Shown here piece after piece: positions 33,812-43,237 of a stretch of DNA of 64,000 nucleotides. Origin of the DNA: JAEULH01 sp034382075 (GTDB taxonomy: Bacteria > Pseudomonadota > Alphaproteobacteria > Rhodospirillales > Defluviicoccaceae); assembly GCA_034382075.1 (NCBI GenBank), contig JAXMOZ010000006.1:1-64000 (forward strand). The letters are read 5' to 3'. The position numbers and the translations under genes are program-made. The notes below the pieces were generated by a model, which ran no database searches, was not told where the DNA came from, and worked only from the letters and a program-made list of their open reading frames with translations. How positions within the stretch are numbered: position 1 is the stretch's first letter; each line of letters begins with the position of its first letter.

Positions 33812-34402
33812 ATGACCGCCAAGAGCGAAATCACCCGCGCCGACATCATGCCGATGGAGGAGTACGGCCAAGTCCGCGACGACCGCCGCCGCACGATCTC
33901 GGCGATGAAGCGGGCTCGCCGGGTCTCCGTAGGTCCGGACACGACCTTCTACTTCGAGAACTTCGACACCATGCTCCACCAGGTGCACGAAATGCTCTAC
34001 GTGGAGCAGGGCGGCGAGGCGCAGATCGAAGACGAGCTCAGGGCCTATAACCCGCTCATCCCCCGCGGCGAGGCGCTGGTCGCGACGCTGATGATCGAGA
34101 TCGACAATCCGGTCCGCCGGGCGAAGGCGCTGCGCGAGCTGGCCGGGATCGAGACCCACATCGCCATGATCATCGGCGACGCCCGGGTCGCGGCGGTGTC
34201 CGACGACGACGCGGAACGGACCACGCCCGACGGCAAGACCTCGTCGGTGCACTTCCTCCGCTTCCCCTTCACCAGCGCGCAGATCGAGGCGTTCAAGACG
34301 GAGCGCGCCCGGGTCATCCTCGCCGTCGAGCACCCCAACTACACGCACATGACGGTTCTTTCGGACGAAACCCGCCGGGCGCTGGCCGCCGACTTCGCCT
34401 GA
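33812..34402 (+). CDS. DUF3501 family protein
   Basis: A 196-aa soluble protein matching DUF3501 in context and motifs: ITRADIMPMEEYGQVRDDRRR at the N-terminus, then FENFDTMLHQVHEMLYVEQGG in the middle. The family is found almost only beside rubrerythrin and a GlpC-like Fe-S protein and has no known activity. No cysteine is present. ATG at 33812 follows GGAGGGAGACGCC, 17 bp after the Fe-S gene. The last codons are duplicated in the repeat at 34627. Confidence 0.87.
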   Translation: MTAKSEITRADIMPMEEYGQVRDDRRRTISAMKRARRVSVGPDTTFYFENFDTMLHQVHEMLYVEQGGEAQIEDELRAYNPLIPRGEALVATLMIEIDNPVRRAKALRELAGIETHIAMIIGDARVAAVSDDDAERTTPDGKTSSVHFLRFPFTSAQIEAFKTERARVILAVEHPNYTHMTVLSDETRRALAADFA

Positions 34403-34577
34403 CGCCCGGCGCAGGGCCCAACTATAGGGCAAGCGTCTTCAAGTTGATGGAGCTGGTTGGCATCGTCATTGCGAGGAGGCGGTAGCCGACGAAGCAATCC
34501 AGTGAAAGGTCTTCTGGATCGCCACGCCGCGTCGCGGCTCGCGATGACGGCGTTCTCTTACGCGTCACCCCCGACGT
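34388..34577 (+). repeat. tandem duplication, copy 1 (includes the DUF3501 stop)
   Basis: About 190 bp repeated at 34627 with a 239-bp period. The copy begins in the last codons of the DUF3501 gene (GCCGACTTCGCCTGA) and contains one palindromic CGTCATTGCGAGG element at 34464-34549. Confidence 0.85.
34464..34549. repeat. palindromic CGTCATTGCGAGG element, copy 1
   Basis: An 86-bp element with ends CGTCATTGCGAG and CTCGCGATGACG in inverse order and inner parts GACGAAGCAATCCAG and CTGGATCGCC. This class of interspersed palindrome is widespread in alphaproteobacterial intergenic DNA. Confidence 0.85.
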
Positions 34578-34626
34578 GTTTTGAACAAGTCCGCGGGTGA
34601 CGAGCGAGCTGTTGAGGCCAACTCCC

Positions 34627-34813
34627 GCCAACTTCGGCTGACGCCGGCGCAGGGCGACAGTATAGGGCAAGACGTCATCAAGATCGGAACTGGTTGGCGT
34701 CGTCATTGCGAGGAGGCGGTAGCCGACGAAGCAATCCAGTGAAAGGTCTTCTGGATCGCCACGCCGCTGCCCGGCTCGCGATGACGGCTTTCTCTTACCC
34801 GTCACCCCCGGAC
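34627..34813 (+). repeat. tandem duplication, copy 2
   Basis: Starts GCCAACTTCGGCTGACGCC, matching the 3' end of the DUF3501 gene, and runs parallel to copy 1 through the palindromic element to the CGTCACCCCC end. The 50 bp between copies are unique. Confidence 0.85.
34701..34786. repeat. palindromic CGTCATTGCGAGG element, copy 2
   Basis: Nearly identical to 34464-34549; differences are confined to a few bases near ACGCCGCTGCCCGG. Confidence 0.85.
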
Positions 34814-34891
34814 TTGGTCCGGGGGTCCACTTGAAGAGGTTGATGGCCGTAACAAGTATTAACAAGTACGGCCATGACGCTCAAAAATACC
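34801..34891. repeat. dispersed repeat, copy 3 (best preserved)
   Basis: Opens with a perfect 9-bp hairpin CCCCCGGAC-TTG-GTCCGGGGG (34805-34825), then GATGGCCGTAACAAG and AACAAGTACGGCCATGACG. Decayed copies lie at 6448-6524 and 108-137. With the tandem duplication it fills the 541-bp gap between the DUF3501 and SH3 genes. Confidence 0.8.
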
Positions 34892-34943
34892 GTAGTCGCA
34901 TTGCGGGGCTACAGGTTCTGATCCGACTCAATCGGACCTCGCG

Positions 34944-35438
34944 CTAATCGTACGCCTCGGCCTCGCGCACGCCCCAGATCCGCGAGCGGGGCGCCCAGCC
35001 GCGCAGCCCGTTCACCTCGATCCGGCACCAGCCCGAGTCGGCCGGGCAACGCAGCAGCCTGCCGATCACCCCGGCCTCGGCCTGGGCCACCGCTGGGCTC
35101 GTACCATTGGGCTTTTCCCGCAGCGGCTGCAGCTTGCCGGTGATGATCACGGTCCGCCGGGTGCTCAGCATGTTGGAGTGGACCCAGCCCTCCTCGCCCT
35201 GCCAGTCGCGCACCCGCCGCCAGACGTCGAACTCTGCGACCACCTCCAGCGGCAGGCCAGGGCGGCGGTAGACCCAGGCGACCGGGTACTGGTTGCCCGG
35301 ACCGGCGCGGAGGTTGACCTCGGCGGCGCGCAGGCTGACGAAGCGCGAGCTTGCCGCCTCCGCCGCGGCGGCGGCGATGGGCCACATCAGCGGCGCAAGG
35401 ATGGCAAGGCAAAGGACGATGAGGGTGACGCGAGGCAT
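34944..35438 (-). CDS. exported SH3 domain protein
   Basis: A 164-aa protein with a signal peptide (MPRVTLIVLCLAILAPLMWPIAAAAAEA) and two bacterial SH3-type modules. The first has LRAAEVNLRAGPGNQYPVAWVYRRPGL-type residues (about 33-60) and EEGWVHSNML; the second has SGWCRIEVNGLRGWAPRS. This SH3_4 (DUF1058) type is common in alphaproteobacteria and presumably binds cell-wall material in the periplasm. It is divergent from the hydroxyacid dehydrogenase, the usual context. The longer frame to 35777 overlaps that gene and is not used. Confidence 0.87.
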   Translation of the reverse strand: MPRVTLIVLCLAILAPLMWPIAAAAAEAASSRFVSLRAAEVNLRAGPGNQYPVAWVYRRPGLPLEVVAEFDVWRRVRDWQGEEGWVHSNMLSTRRTVIITGKLQPLREKPNGTSPAVAQAEAGVIGRLLRCPADSGWCRIEVNGLRGWAPRSRIWGVREAEAYD

Positions 35439-35547
35439 GTACGCTGGCGATGACAATTGCTGGTCGGCGACTATAGTGACTGCCGGCAGCCGGCGGTCAA
35501 CCCGGGTTGCTGAAGGCGCCATGAGCGGCGCGGCGGCACGGCGGTAA

Positions 35548-36540
35548 ATGGCAAAGCAGAAACCCCTCGTCACTGTAACGCGAAAGCTCCCCGACGTCAT
35601 CGAGACACGGATGATGGAGCTGTTCGACGTGCGCCTGAACCTCGACGACGCGCCGATGCCGGCGGACGGGCTCGCCGCGGCGCTGGCCGGAGCCGACGTG
35701 CTGGTGCCGACGGTGACCGACCGGATCGACGCCAGGCTGCTCGAAACCGCCGACTGCCGGGTGAAGCTGATCGCCAATTACGGCGCCGGCGTCGACCACA
35801 TCGACATCCGCGCCGCCTACGCCCGCGGCATCGCCGTCACCAACACCCCGGACGTGCTCACCGAAGACACGGCTGACATGACCATGGCGATGATCCTGTC
35901 GGTGCCACGCAGGCTCACCGAGGGCGAGCGGGTGCTGCGCGCAGGCGACTGGCCGGGGTGGTCGCCGACCTGGATGCTCGGCCACCGGGTGTCCGGCAAG
36001 CGGCTCGGCATCCTCGGGATGGGGCGAATCGGCCAGGCGGTCGCGCGCAGGGCGCGCGGCTTCAACATGAGCATCCACTACCACAATCGCCGGCGGCTCC
36101 ACCCCGACGTCGAGGCGGAGCTGGAGGCGACCTACCACGAGAGCCTGGACCAGATGCTGGCGCGGATGGACTTCGTCACCGTCCACTGCCCGCACACGCC
36201 GGCAACATACCATCTGCTTTCCGCCCGCCGGCTGAAGCTGATCCCGCCCCACGCCTACGTGGTGAACACCGCCCGCGGCGAGATCATCGACGAGACCGCG
36301 CTGATCCGGATGCTGCGCAACAGGGAGCTGGCCGGCGCCGCCCTCGACGTGTTCGAGAACGAGCCCAGGGTCAACCCGAAGCTGCTGCAACTCGACAACG
36401 TGCTGCTGCTGCCGCACCTGGGCTCGTCCACGGTGGAGGGCCGGATCGGCATGGGCGAGTGCGTGCTGATCAACATCAAGAGCTTCGTCGACGGCCACAA
36501 GCCGCCGAACCGGGTGCTGCCCGAGGACGTGCGGTTCTAG
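35548..36540 (+). CDS. D-2-hydroxyacid dehydrogenase (glyoxylate reductase type)
   Basis: A 330-aa NAD(P)-dependent enzyme of the D-isomer 2-hydroxyacid dehydrogenase family, close in length and motifs to glyoxylate/hydroxypyruvate reductase (GyaR). The nucleotide fold has LGILGMGRIGQAVARRARGF (about 152-171). Catalytic residues are Arg in VNTARGEIID (near 240), Glu in DVFENEPRV (near 272) and His in LLLPHLGSST (near 293). ATG at 35548; the promoter region is shared with the divergent SH3 gene. Confidence 0.92.
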   Translation: MAKQKPLVTVTRKLPDVIETRMMELFDVRLNLDDAPMPADGLAAALAGADVLVPTVTDRIDARLLETADCRVKLIANYGAGVDHIDIRAAYARGIAVTNTPDVLTEDTADMTMAMILSVPRRLTEGERVLRAGDWPGWSPTWMLGHRVSGKRLGILGMGRIGQAVARRARGFNMSIHYHNRRRLHPDVEAELEATYHESLDQMLARMDFVTVHCPHTPATYHLLSARRLKLIPPHAYVVNTARGEIIDETALIRMLRNRELAGAALDVFENEPRVNPKLLQLDNVLLLPHLGSSTVEGRIGMGECVLINIKSFVDGHKPPNRVLPEDVRF

Positions 36541-36582
36541 GGACGCAGCACCTGCCCGCACCCAACTGCTGCGCGCATGGTT

Positions 36583-36730
36583 GCCCTCACCCTCCCCGCT
36601 GCGCGGGGTGCGCCGCTTCGCGGAGCACCCCTCTCCCGCTTCGCGGGCTTCGCGGGCGAGGGCGAAGCGGCGCCGCAACTCTCTCTCCCGCGCGCGGTAA
36701 CGCGCAAGCGGGAGAGGGTCGGAGTGAGGG
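36583..36730. repeat. CCCTCACCC...GGGTGAGGG compound repeat, copy 1
   Basis: A 148-bp GC-rich element with nested palindromes: CTCTCCCGCTTCGCGGG, CGCGCGCGGTAACGCGC and AGCGGGAGAGGG, bounded by CCCTCAC and GTGAGGG. A related copy in the opposite orientation lies at 63224-63389. It fills most of the 273-bp gap between the convergent dehydrogenase and EamA genes and may serve as a two-way end signal. Confidence 0.8.
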
Positions 36731-36813
36731 CTTCTTGTTCGACGGTCGCTGTTCCGTAGCGTCTTGCTGCCGGCGGGCCGTGGGCAAGCCTCTGGACAGA
36801 GGCCGCCGGCGGC

Positions 36814-37743
36814 TCAGTGCGGCGGCGGCGCGGCGGCCAGCACCCGCCTTCCCGCGACCGCCTCGCGGTGGGCGATATAGGCTGCGGCGGCGACGATGAC
36901 CCCGCCGCCGACCCAGGTCCACAGGTCGGGGCGTTCACCGAAGAACAAGAACCCCAGGATCGAGACGAACACCAGCCTGGAAAAGTCGAAGGGCAACACC
37001 GCCGAGGCGTCGGCGGCGGCAAACGCCCGGGTGAGGAACACCTGGCCGATGGTGGCGGACAGACCCAAGCCCAGGAGCCACGGCCAGAGCTGAACGGCCG
37101 GCGTCTCCCAGACGAACAGCGCCGGGACCAGCGACATCGGCGTCATCAAGAGCCCCATCATCACCACGATGGCGTTGGGGTTCTCGGTCCGCGACAGCGA
37201 CTTCACCGTCAGGAACGCCAGCGCCATCAGCGCAGCGGCGGCCAAAGCCACCAGCGCCTCCGGGCGAAGCGCCTCGGTTCCGGGGCGGAGGATGATCAGC
37301 GCCCCGGCAAAGCCCACCAGCGTCGCCGTCCAGCGCCTCGCCTTCACCGTCTCGCGCAGGATCAGCGCAGCACCAATGGTGGTGAACATCGGCGTGGTGA
37401 AGGTGAGCGCGGTCACCTCGGCCAGCGGCAGCAGGCTGAGCGCGGTGAAGAAGGTGAGCATTGCCGCAAGGCCGGCGGCGGAGCGCAGGAAGTGCATCCC
37501 CATCCGCTCGGTCGCCAGGCTGTCGCGGCCGACCCGGAGCATCCACGGCACCATGAACAGCACGCCGAACAGGTTGCGGAAGAACGCGATCTCGAAGGGG
37601 TGCAGCTCCCGCGACAGATAGCGGACGATCGCCATCATCACCGCGAAGCCCGCCGCCGAGGCGATCATGAAGATCGCGCCCCGGCTCGACCCCGGCAGCG
37701 CGGCGAAGCGGACGAAGTAGGATCCCGGCGAAGGCTCGCTCAT
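36814..37743 (-). CDS. EamA/DMT-family transporter
   Basis: A 309-aa inner-membrane protein with about ten transmembrane segments in two EamA halves (about 20-145 and 155-290). The signature region of the first half is REL-HPFEIAFFRNLFGVLFMVPW, and of the second GLGLSATIGQVFLTRAFAAADAS. The drug/metabolite superfamily exports amino acids, purines or other metabolites; substrate unknown. ATG at 37743 is preferred; the frame upstream is GC-rich and not protein-like. Followed downstream by a convergent dehydrogenase. Confidence 0.9.
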   Translation of the reverse strand: MSEPSPGSYFVRFAALPGSSRGAIFMIASAAGFAVMMAIVRYLSRELHPFEIAFFRNLFGVLFMVPWMLRVGRDSLATERMGMHFLRSAAGLAAMLTFFTALSLLPLAEVTALTFTTPMFTTIGAALILRETVKARRWTATLVGFAGALIILRPGTEALRPEALVALAAAALMALAFLTVKSLSRTENPNAIVVMMGLLMTPMSLVPALFVWETPAVQLWPWLLGLGLSATIGQVFLTRAFAAADASAVLPFDFSRLVFVSILGFLFFGERPDLWTWVGGGVIVAAAAYIAHREAVAGRRVLAAAPPPH

Positions 37744-37951
37744 CGCGTGCTGGTCTGCGGCCTGTGGCGCTGCCGCCACGGGCCGGGCGCGGGTGCGCCG
37801 GCTTTCGAGGCCCCCGCATACTGGCCGAGGCGGGCGCGAACCGGAAGAACAAGGAGCAAGCCGACGGCGTGGACGCCGTGAGGGGCGGCAGCGCCACGGT
37901 GAACTGGTTGTTGCGCCTACTCGCCCCTGTGCGGCCGCGCGAGCCGGCGGG

Positions 37952-38884
37952 TCAGTCCGCGGTGACCGGGCTGACGAAGCCCCTCGGCTTGATCGCCAGG
38001 ACCGAGCAGCGCACCCCGGACAGCACGGTTTCGGCGGTGTTGCCGATGAACAGGCCGGCAATGCCGGTGCGGCCGATGGTGGACATGACGATGACCTCGA
38101 CCTTCAGCTCCTCGGCAATGTCGGTGATCACCATCGCCGGGTCGCCCTTGCGCAGGTGGGCGCTGAACTCCGCGACCAGGGGCCGGAACCGGTCGACCAG
38201 CTCGTGGAAGCTGGACGCATGCCGCTCCTCGGCGAGGAAGGCGAGCTCGTCCAGGTCGGCGAGATCGAGCTGCAGCCACGGCGAGTCGACCCAGATCTGC
38301 TCCAGCGGCGCCGACCAGGCGTGGACCGCATGGCAGGGAACCCCGTGGCGGATGGCGAGCGAGGTGGCGAGCTCAAGGATGGTCGCCGCCACCTCGTTGT
38401 CGCGGTCGTCCTCGGACACGGGGTTGACGCAGGCGAGAACGCCGCGCCTGGGCTCGCCGGCATCGCCGGCGATCATCCACACCGGACAGGGGCACTTGCG
38501 CAACAGATGCAGGTCCGTGCTGGCAAAGCCGAACCCGCGGTCAAGATCCGCGGTGTGCGCCACCTTGACGACCAGGTCGTGCTGGGCGCGCAGAACCCGG
38601 CGGATGATCTCGATGAACGGCTCGCCGAAGACGATGCGGATCTCCACCTCGATGCCGCGCTCGCGAACCGGCGCGGCCAAGGCGGCGAGCCGCTCGGTCA
38701 TGCCGGCGACGATGGCCTGGCGGATGACGTCCCCCTCCCCGCGCGGCAGCGACTCGTCCAGGCAGACGATGGCCGCGAGCCGGGCCTCGTTCTCGCGGGC
38801 GAGCTCGGCCGCCCGCTCCAGACCCTCGTCGTGGTCTCGCACCGGATCCACGACCGCCAGGATGTTCTTGAACCGCTTCATCAT
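37952..38884 (-). CDS. tandem universal stress protein (UspE-like)
   Basis: A 310-aa cytoplasmic protein with two Usp domains (about 1-150 and 155-305). The first opens MMKRFKNILAVVD and ends at DLHLLRKCPCPVWMIAGD. The second carries the nucleotide-binding pattern MSTIGRTGIAGLFIGNTAETVL (about 271-292), close to the G2xG9xG(S/T) motif. UspE-type proteins support survival and adhesion under stress. It is the paralogue of its upstream neighbour (about half of the residues agree by eye) and is the last gene of the Mrp antiporter transcription unit, 52 bp after the other usp gene. Confidence 0.92.
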   Translation of the reverse strand: MMKRFKNILAVVDPVRDHDEGLERAAELARENEARLAAIVCLDESLPRGEGDVIRQAIVAGMTERLAALAAPVRERGIEVEIRIVFGEPFIEIIRRVLRAQHDLVVKVAHTADLDRGFGFASTDLHLLRKCPCPVWMIAGDAGEPRRGVLACVNPVSEDDRDNEVAATILELATSLAIRHGVPCHAVHAWSAPLEQIWVDSPWLQLDLADLDELAFLAEERHASSFHELVDRFRPLVAEFSAHLRKGDPAMVITDIAEELKVEVIVMSTIGRTGIAGLFIGNTAETVLSGVRCSVLAIKPRGFVSPVTAD

Positions 38885-38936
38885 CGTCGGCTCCCGAGGA
38901 CAGGACCTTCTCGAGCGAGGATAACGCCGGGGCGCG

Positions 38937-39863
38937 TTATGCCGCCACCGGCGTGACGAAGCTCGCCGGCTTGATCGCCAGCACCGAGCAATCGACCTGG
39001 CCCAGCACCTCCTCGGCGGTATTGCCGATGATCAGGCCGGGAATGCCGGTGCGGCCGATGGTGGCCATGACGATGACTTCGGCGTCGGTCTCGCCGGCGA
39101 CGGCGGGAATGACCGCCTCCGGGTTACCCTCGCGGAAGTAGACCTGCATGCCGGGCGCGATCGGCTGGAACGGGGCGAGCAGATCGTCGAACCGGCTCTT
39201 GCGGCCGCGCCGGGTCTCCTCGGCCAGACGCTCCACCTCCGCGCGCGGGATTCTCAGCCAGGGCGAGTCCAGCAGCGTGTTCTTCGCCGGCAGGTGCCAG
39301 GCATGCAGCACATGCAGCGGCGTCTCCTCCAGCAGCGACAGCGAGGTCGCAAGCTGCATGATCATGGTGTTCAAGGCCCGCCGATCCGCGTCGTCCGGAC
39401 CGGGATCGACCGCGGCGAGCACCCCGCCCCGGTGCGCGCCGGAGCGCGGGTGGATCATCCACACCGGACACGGACACTTGCGCAACAGGTGCAGGTCGGT
39501 GCTGCCGAACAGCGCCGAGCCCGGCAGCGAGGTGCTGCGGGCGGTCTTCACCACGAGGTCGTGTTGCCGGCTGAGGACCCGGACGATCGCCTGGATGAAG
39601 GTGCGGCCGAACAGGATCTCGGCGTCGGCGCGGAAGCCGCGCTGGCGCAGTCCGTCGGCGAGGGCGAGCAGGCGCGCCCGCAGGCCGTCGACGACGGCTT
39701 TGCGCAACTCGTCGGCCGGCGGTTGGTCGCCGAACTCCTCGAGGCACAGGGCGAGGGTCAGCCGCGCCTGGTTGCTGGCGGCCAAGGCCGCGGCCCGCAA
39801 GAGCGCAGGGTCCTGCTCGCTCACCCCACCCAACAGGACGAGGATGTTCTTGAACCGCTTCAT
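38937..39863 (-). CDS. tandem universal stress protein (UspE-like)
   Basis: A 308-aa paralogue of the product of 37952-38884 with the same two-domain plan: MKRFKNILVLLGG at the start, DLHLLRKCPCPVWMIHPRSG after the first domain, and MATIGRTGIPGLIIGNTAEEVLG near 270-292 in the second. ATG at 39863 overlaps the mnhG stop (ATGA), so it is translationally coupled to the antiporter genes and probably linked to cation or pH stress. Confidence 0.92.
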   Translation of the reverse strand: MKRFKNILVLLGGVSEQDPALLRAAALAASNQARLTLALCLEEFGDQPPADELRKAVVDGLRARLLALADGLRQRGFRADAEILFGRTFIQAIVRVLSRQHDLVVKTARSTSLPGSALFGSTDLHLLRKCPCPVWMIHPRSGAHRGGVLAAVDPGPDDADRRALNTMIMQLATSLSLLEETPLHVLHAWHLPAKNTLLDSPWLRIPRAEVERLAEETRRGRKSRFDDLLAPFQPIAPGMQVYFREGNPEAVIPAVAGETDAEVIVMATIGRTGIPGLIIGNTAEEVLGQVDCSVLAIKPASFVTPVAA

Positions 39864-40222
39864 GGCTTATCACCCGGCGCAGACGCATGCGACCGAGCGT
39901 CGGGATGCGCCCGCCACTCGTCGATCGCGGTTTCGCTCCACAGCGGCACGCCCTCGCGGTAGGCGGCGCGGCCGATCAGGTGCGCCGCCACCGGCGCGGT
40001 GATGACGAGAAAGGCGATGCCGGCGAAGGCGCGGACGGTGATGGCGAGGTCGGCGAAGTTCACCGCCACCGCCGCCATGATCAGCCCGACCCCCAGCGTC
40101 CCGGCCTTGGTCGCGGCGTGCATGCGGATGAAGACGTCGGGCATGCGGGCGAGGCCGAGCCCGGCGACGAAGGCGAACAGCCCGCCGGCGACGAGGCAGA
40201 TGGCGGTGATGATTTCGCTCAT
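39860..40222 (-). CDS. mnhG: Na+/H+ antiporter subunit G
   Basis: A 120-aa membrane protein with three hydrophobic segments (about 5-25, 38-58, 65-88). The family motif GLARMPDVFIRMHAATKAGTLG lies at about 23-44. Subunit of the hetero-oligomeric Mrp antiporter. It ends in an ATGA overlap with the first usp gene and lies 7 bp after mnhF. Confidence 0.93.
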   Translation of the reverse strand: MSEIITAICLVAGGLFAFVAGLGLARMPDVFIRMHAATKAGTLGVGLIMAAVAVNFADLAITVRAFAGIAFLVITAPVAAHLIGRAAYREGVPLWSETAIDEWRAHPDARSHASAPGDKP

Positions 40223-40229
40223 GGCTTGC

Positions 40230-40562
40230 TCATGGCTCCCGCTCGTGGGCCGAGGCTGGATCCGCGCCCTCGGGCCGACCCCGCCTGCCGGCGTAGCGGG
40301 CCAGCGCCACGGTGCCCAGAAACGCCACCAGGGCCAGCGAAATGGCGATGTCGAGGAACGCCGGCTCGTCCACCTTGATGGCGTAGACGGCGCAGACCGC
40401 GACCAGGAGGATCGTGAGCAGGTCGATCCCCACCACCCGGTCGGCGAAGGTGGGGCCGATGGCGATGCGCACGAACGCCAGCGCCATGGCGGCCAGCAGC
40501 AGGAAGAACGCCACCGCCGCCGCCCAGCCGACCAGGCCCGGAACGAAGACCTCCCCCGTCAT
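40230..40562 (-). CDS. mnhF: Na+/H+ antiporter subunit F
   Basis: A 110-aa membrane protein with three hydrophobic segments and the family motif FVRIAIGPTFADRVVGIDLLT (about 30-50). ATG at 40562 overlaps the mnhE stop (ATGA); an ATG two codons upstream is possible but less likely. The tail after residue 90 is basic and Pro-rich. Confidence 0.93.
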   Translation of the reverse strand: MTGEVFVPGLVGWAAAVAFFLLLAAMALAFVRIAIGPTFADRVVGIDLLTILLVAVCAVYAIKVDEPAFLDIAISLALVAFLGTVALARYAGRRGRPEGADPASAHEREP

Positions 40563-40890
40563 CGCCATATCTTCAGCACCCGTTGCTCCAGCGCCCTGAT
40601 CGCGGCCCGCTCGGTTTCCGGATCGTCGATGAACATCATGTGGACGAACAGCACGCTCCTGTCCGCGCTTACGTCGAGGCTGAGCGAGCCCGGCGTGAGC
40701 GAGATGAAGTTGGCAAGGAGGGTGATCTCGCCCCCCTCGCGGGCGTCGAGCGGCACCGCGAGGATGCCCGGCCTGGCCCGGTGGCGCGGGGTAATCACGT
40801 CCCAGGCGACGCGGAAGCTGGAGACGAACAGCTCGTAGACGAACAGCCTGCAGAGCGCGAGGATCGCCCAGACCCGGTGCACCACCCTGC

Positions 40891-40894
<4 letters not shown>
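40559..40894 (-). CDS. mnhE: Na+/H+ antiporter subunit E
   Basis: A 111-aa membrane protein. It has an N-terminal hydrophobic segment (about 8-27) and the MrpE core with FISLTPGSLSLDVSADRSVLFVH (about 63-85). It lacks the first membrane pair of longer MrpE proteins (about 160 aa), so it is a short form, as in several alphaproteobacteria. Coupled by ATGA to both mnhD and mnhF. Confidence 0.9.
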
Positions 40895-42389
<1,495 letters not shown>

Positions 42390-42393
<4 letters not shown>

Positions 42394-42833
42394 GGGCGGG
42401 CGCCTGTTGCTGCCGCCGCCGGCACCGGCTCGGCCACGTCCTCCCCGGGGCCGAGCGCGCCGGGGTCGCCGCCGCTCGCGTCATCGATCGGCTCGGCGAC
42501 CCGCATCTTGTCGGTGACGGTGGTTCCCAGCTCCTCGTTGGCGCGGAAGGCCAGCACCATGGCGAACGCCAGCAGGCCGAAGCTGATGACGATGGCAGTG
42601 AGGATCAGCGCCTGCGGCAAGGGATTGGCAATGGCCTCGTCGGGAGCCGAAAGCCCCGAGGGGATGATCGCCGGCTCCCCGAGCGACAGGCCGCCGACGG
42701 CGAAGATCAGCAAGTTGGCGGCGTTGCCCATGAGCACCAGGCCGAAGAGGTAGCGCACCAGCGTTCGGCTCAGCATCAGGTAGACGCTGGCGGCGAACAG
42801 AACGCCCACGAGCAGGGCGAGGACGATGGTCAT
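42390..42833 (-). CDS. mnhC: Na+/H+ antiporter subunit C
   Basis: A 147-aa membrane protein homologous to NuoK, with three hydrophobic segments in the first 100 residues and the motif GLVLMGNAANLLIFAVGG (about 31-48), then LPQALILTAIVISFGLLAF. The last 45 residues are a Pro/Glu/Ala tail not needed by the fold. Overlaps mnhB and mnhD. Confidence 0.93.
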
Positions 42834-43237
42834 GGCGCTTCGTCCCCCTCGAGCGCCAGGATCAGCATCGCCACCGCGCCGAACACGGTGAAGTAGACGC
42901 CGATGTCGAACAGCAGCGGCGTGCCGAGCGGCAGGCCGGCGACCACCTGCCACAAGCCGGTGAGGAACGGCTCGGCGGCGAACGCCGCCATCACTCCGGC
43001 CACGACGGCAATGGCCAGACCCAAGACGATCAGCGCCCGGGGCTCGACCAGCAGCGCGCGGCGCGCCGCCGCCGCGCCATTGGCCATGGCAATTAGCGCG
43101 ACCGCGCTCGCTGCCACCAGGCCGCCGACGAAGCCGCCGCCGGGCTCGTTGTGGCCGCGGAGCAGGAGATAGAGGGAAAAGGCCAGCATCAAGGCGCCGA
43201 CCAGCCGGCTGACCGCGGTCAGGATCAGCGAGTTCAT
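42830..43237 (-). CDS. mnhB: Na+/H+ antiporter subunit B
   Basis: A 135-aa MrpB with four hydrophobic segments and the signature GHNEPGGGFVGGLVAASAVAL (about 28-48), followed by FDIGVYFTVFGAVAMLI. ATG at 43237 overlaps the mnhA stop (ATGA); the stop overlaps the mnhC start. Confidence 0.94.
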   Translation of the reverse strand: MNSLILTAVSRLVGALMLAFSLYLLLRGHNEPGGGFVGGLVAASAVALIAMANGAAAARRALLVEPRALIVLGLAIAVVAGVMAAFAAEPFLTGLWQVVAGLPLGTPLLFDIGVYFTVFGAVAMLILALEGDEAP

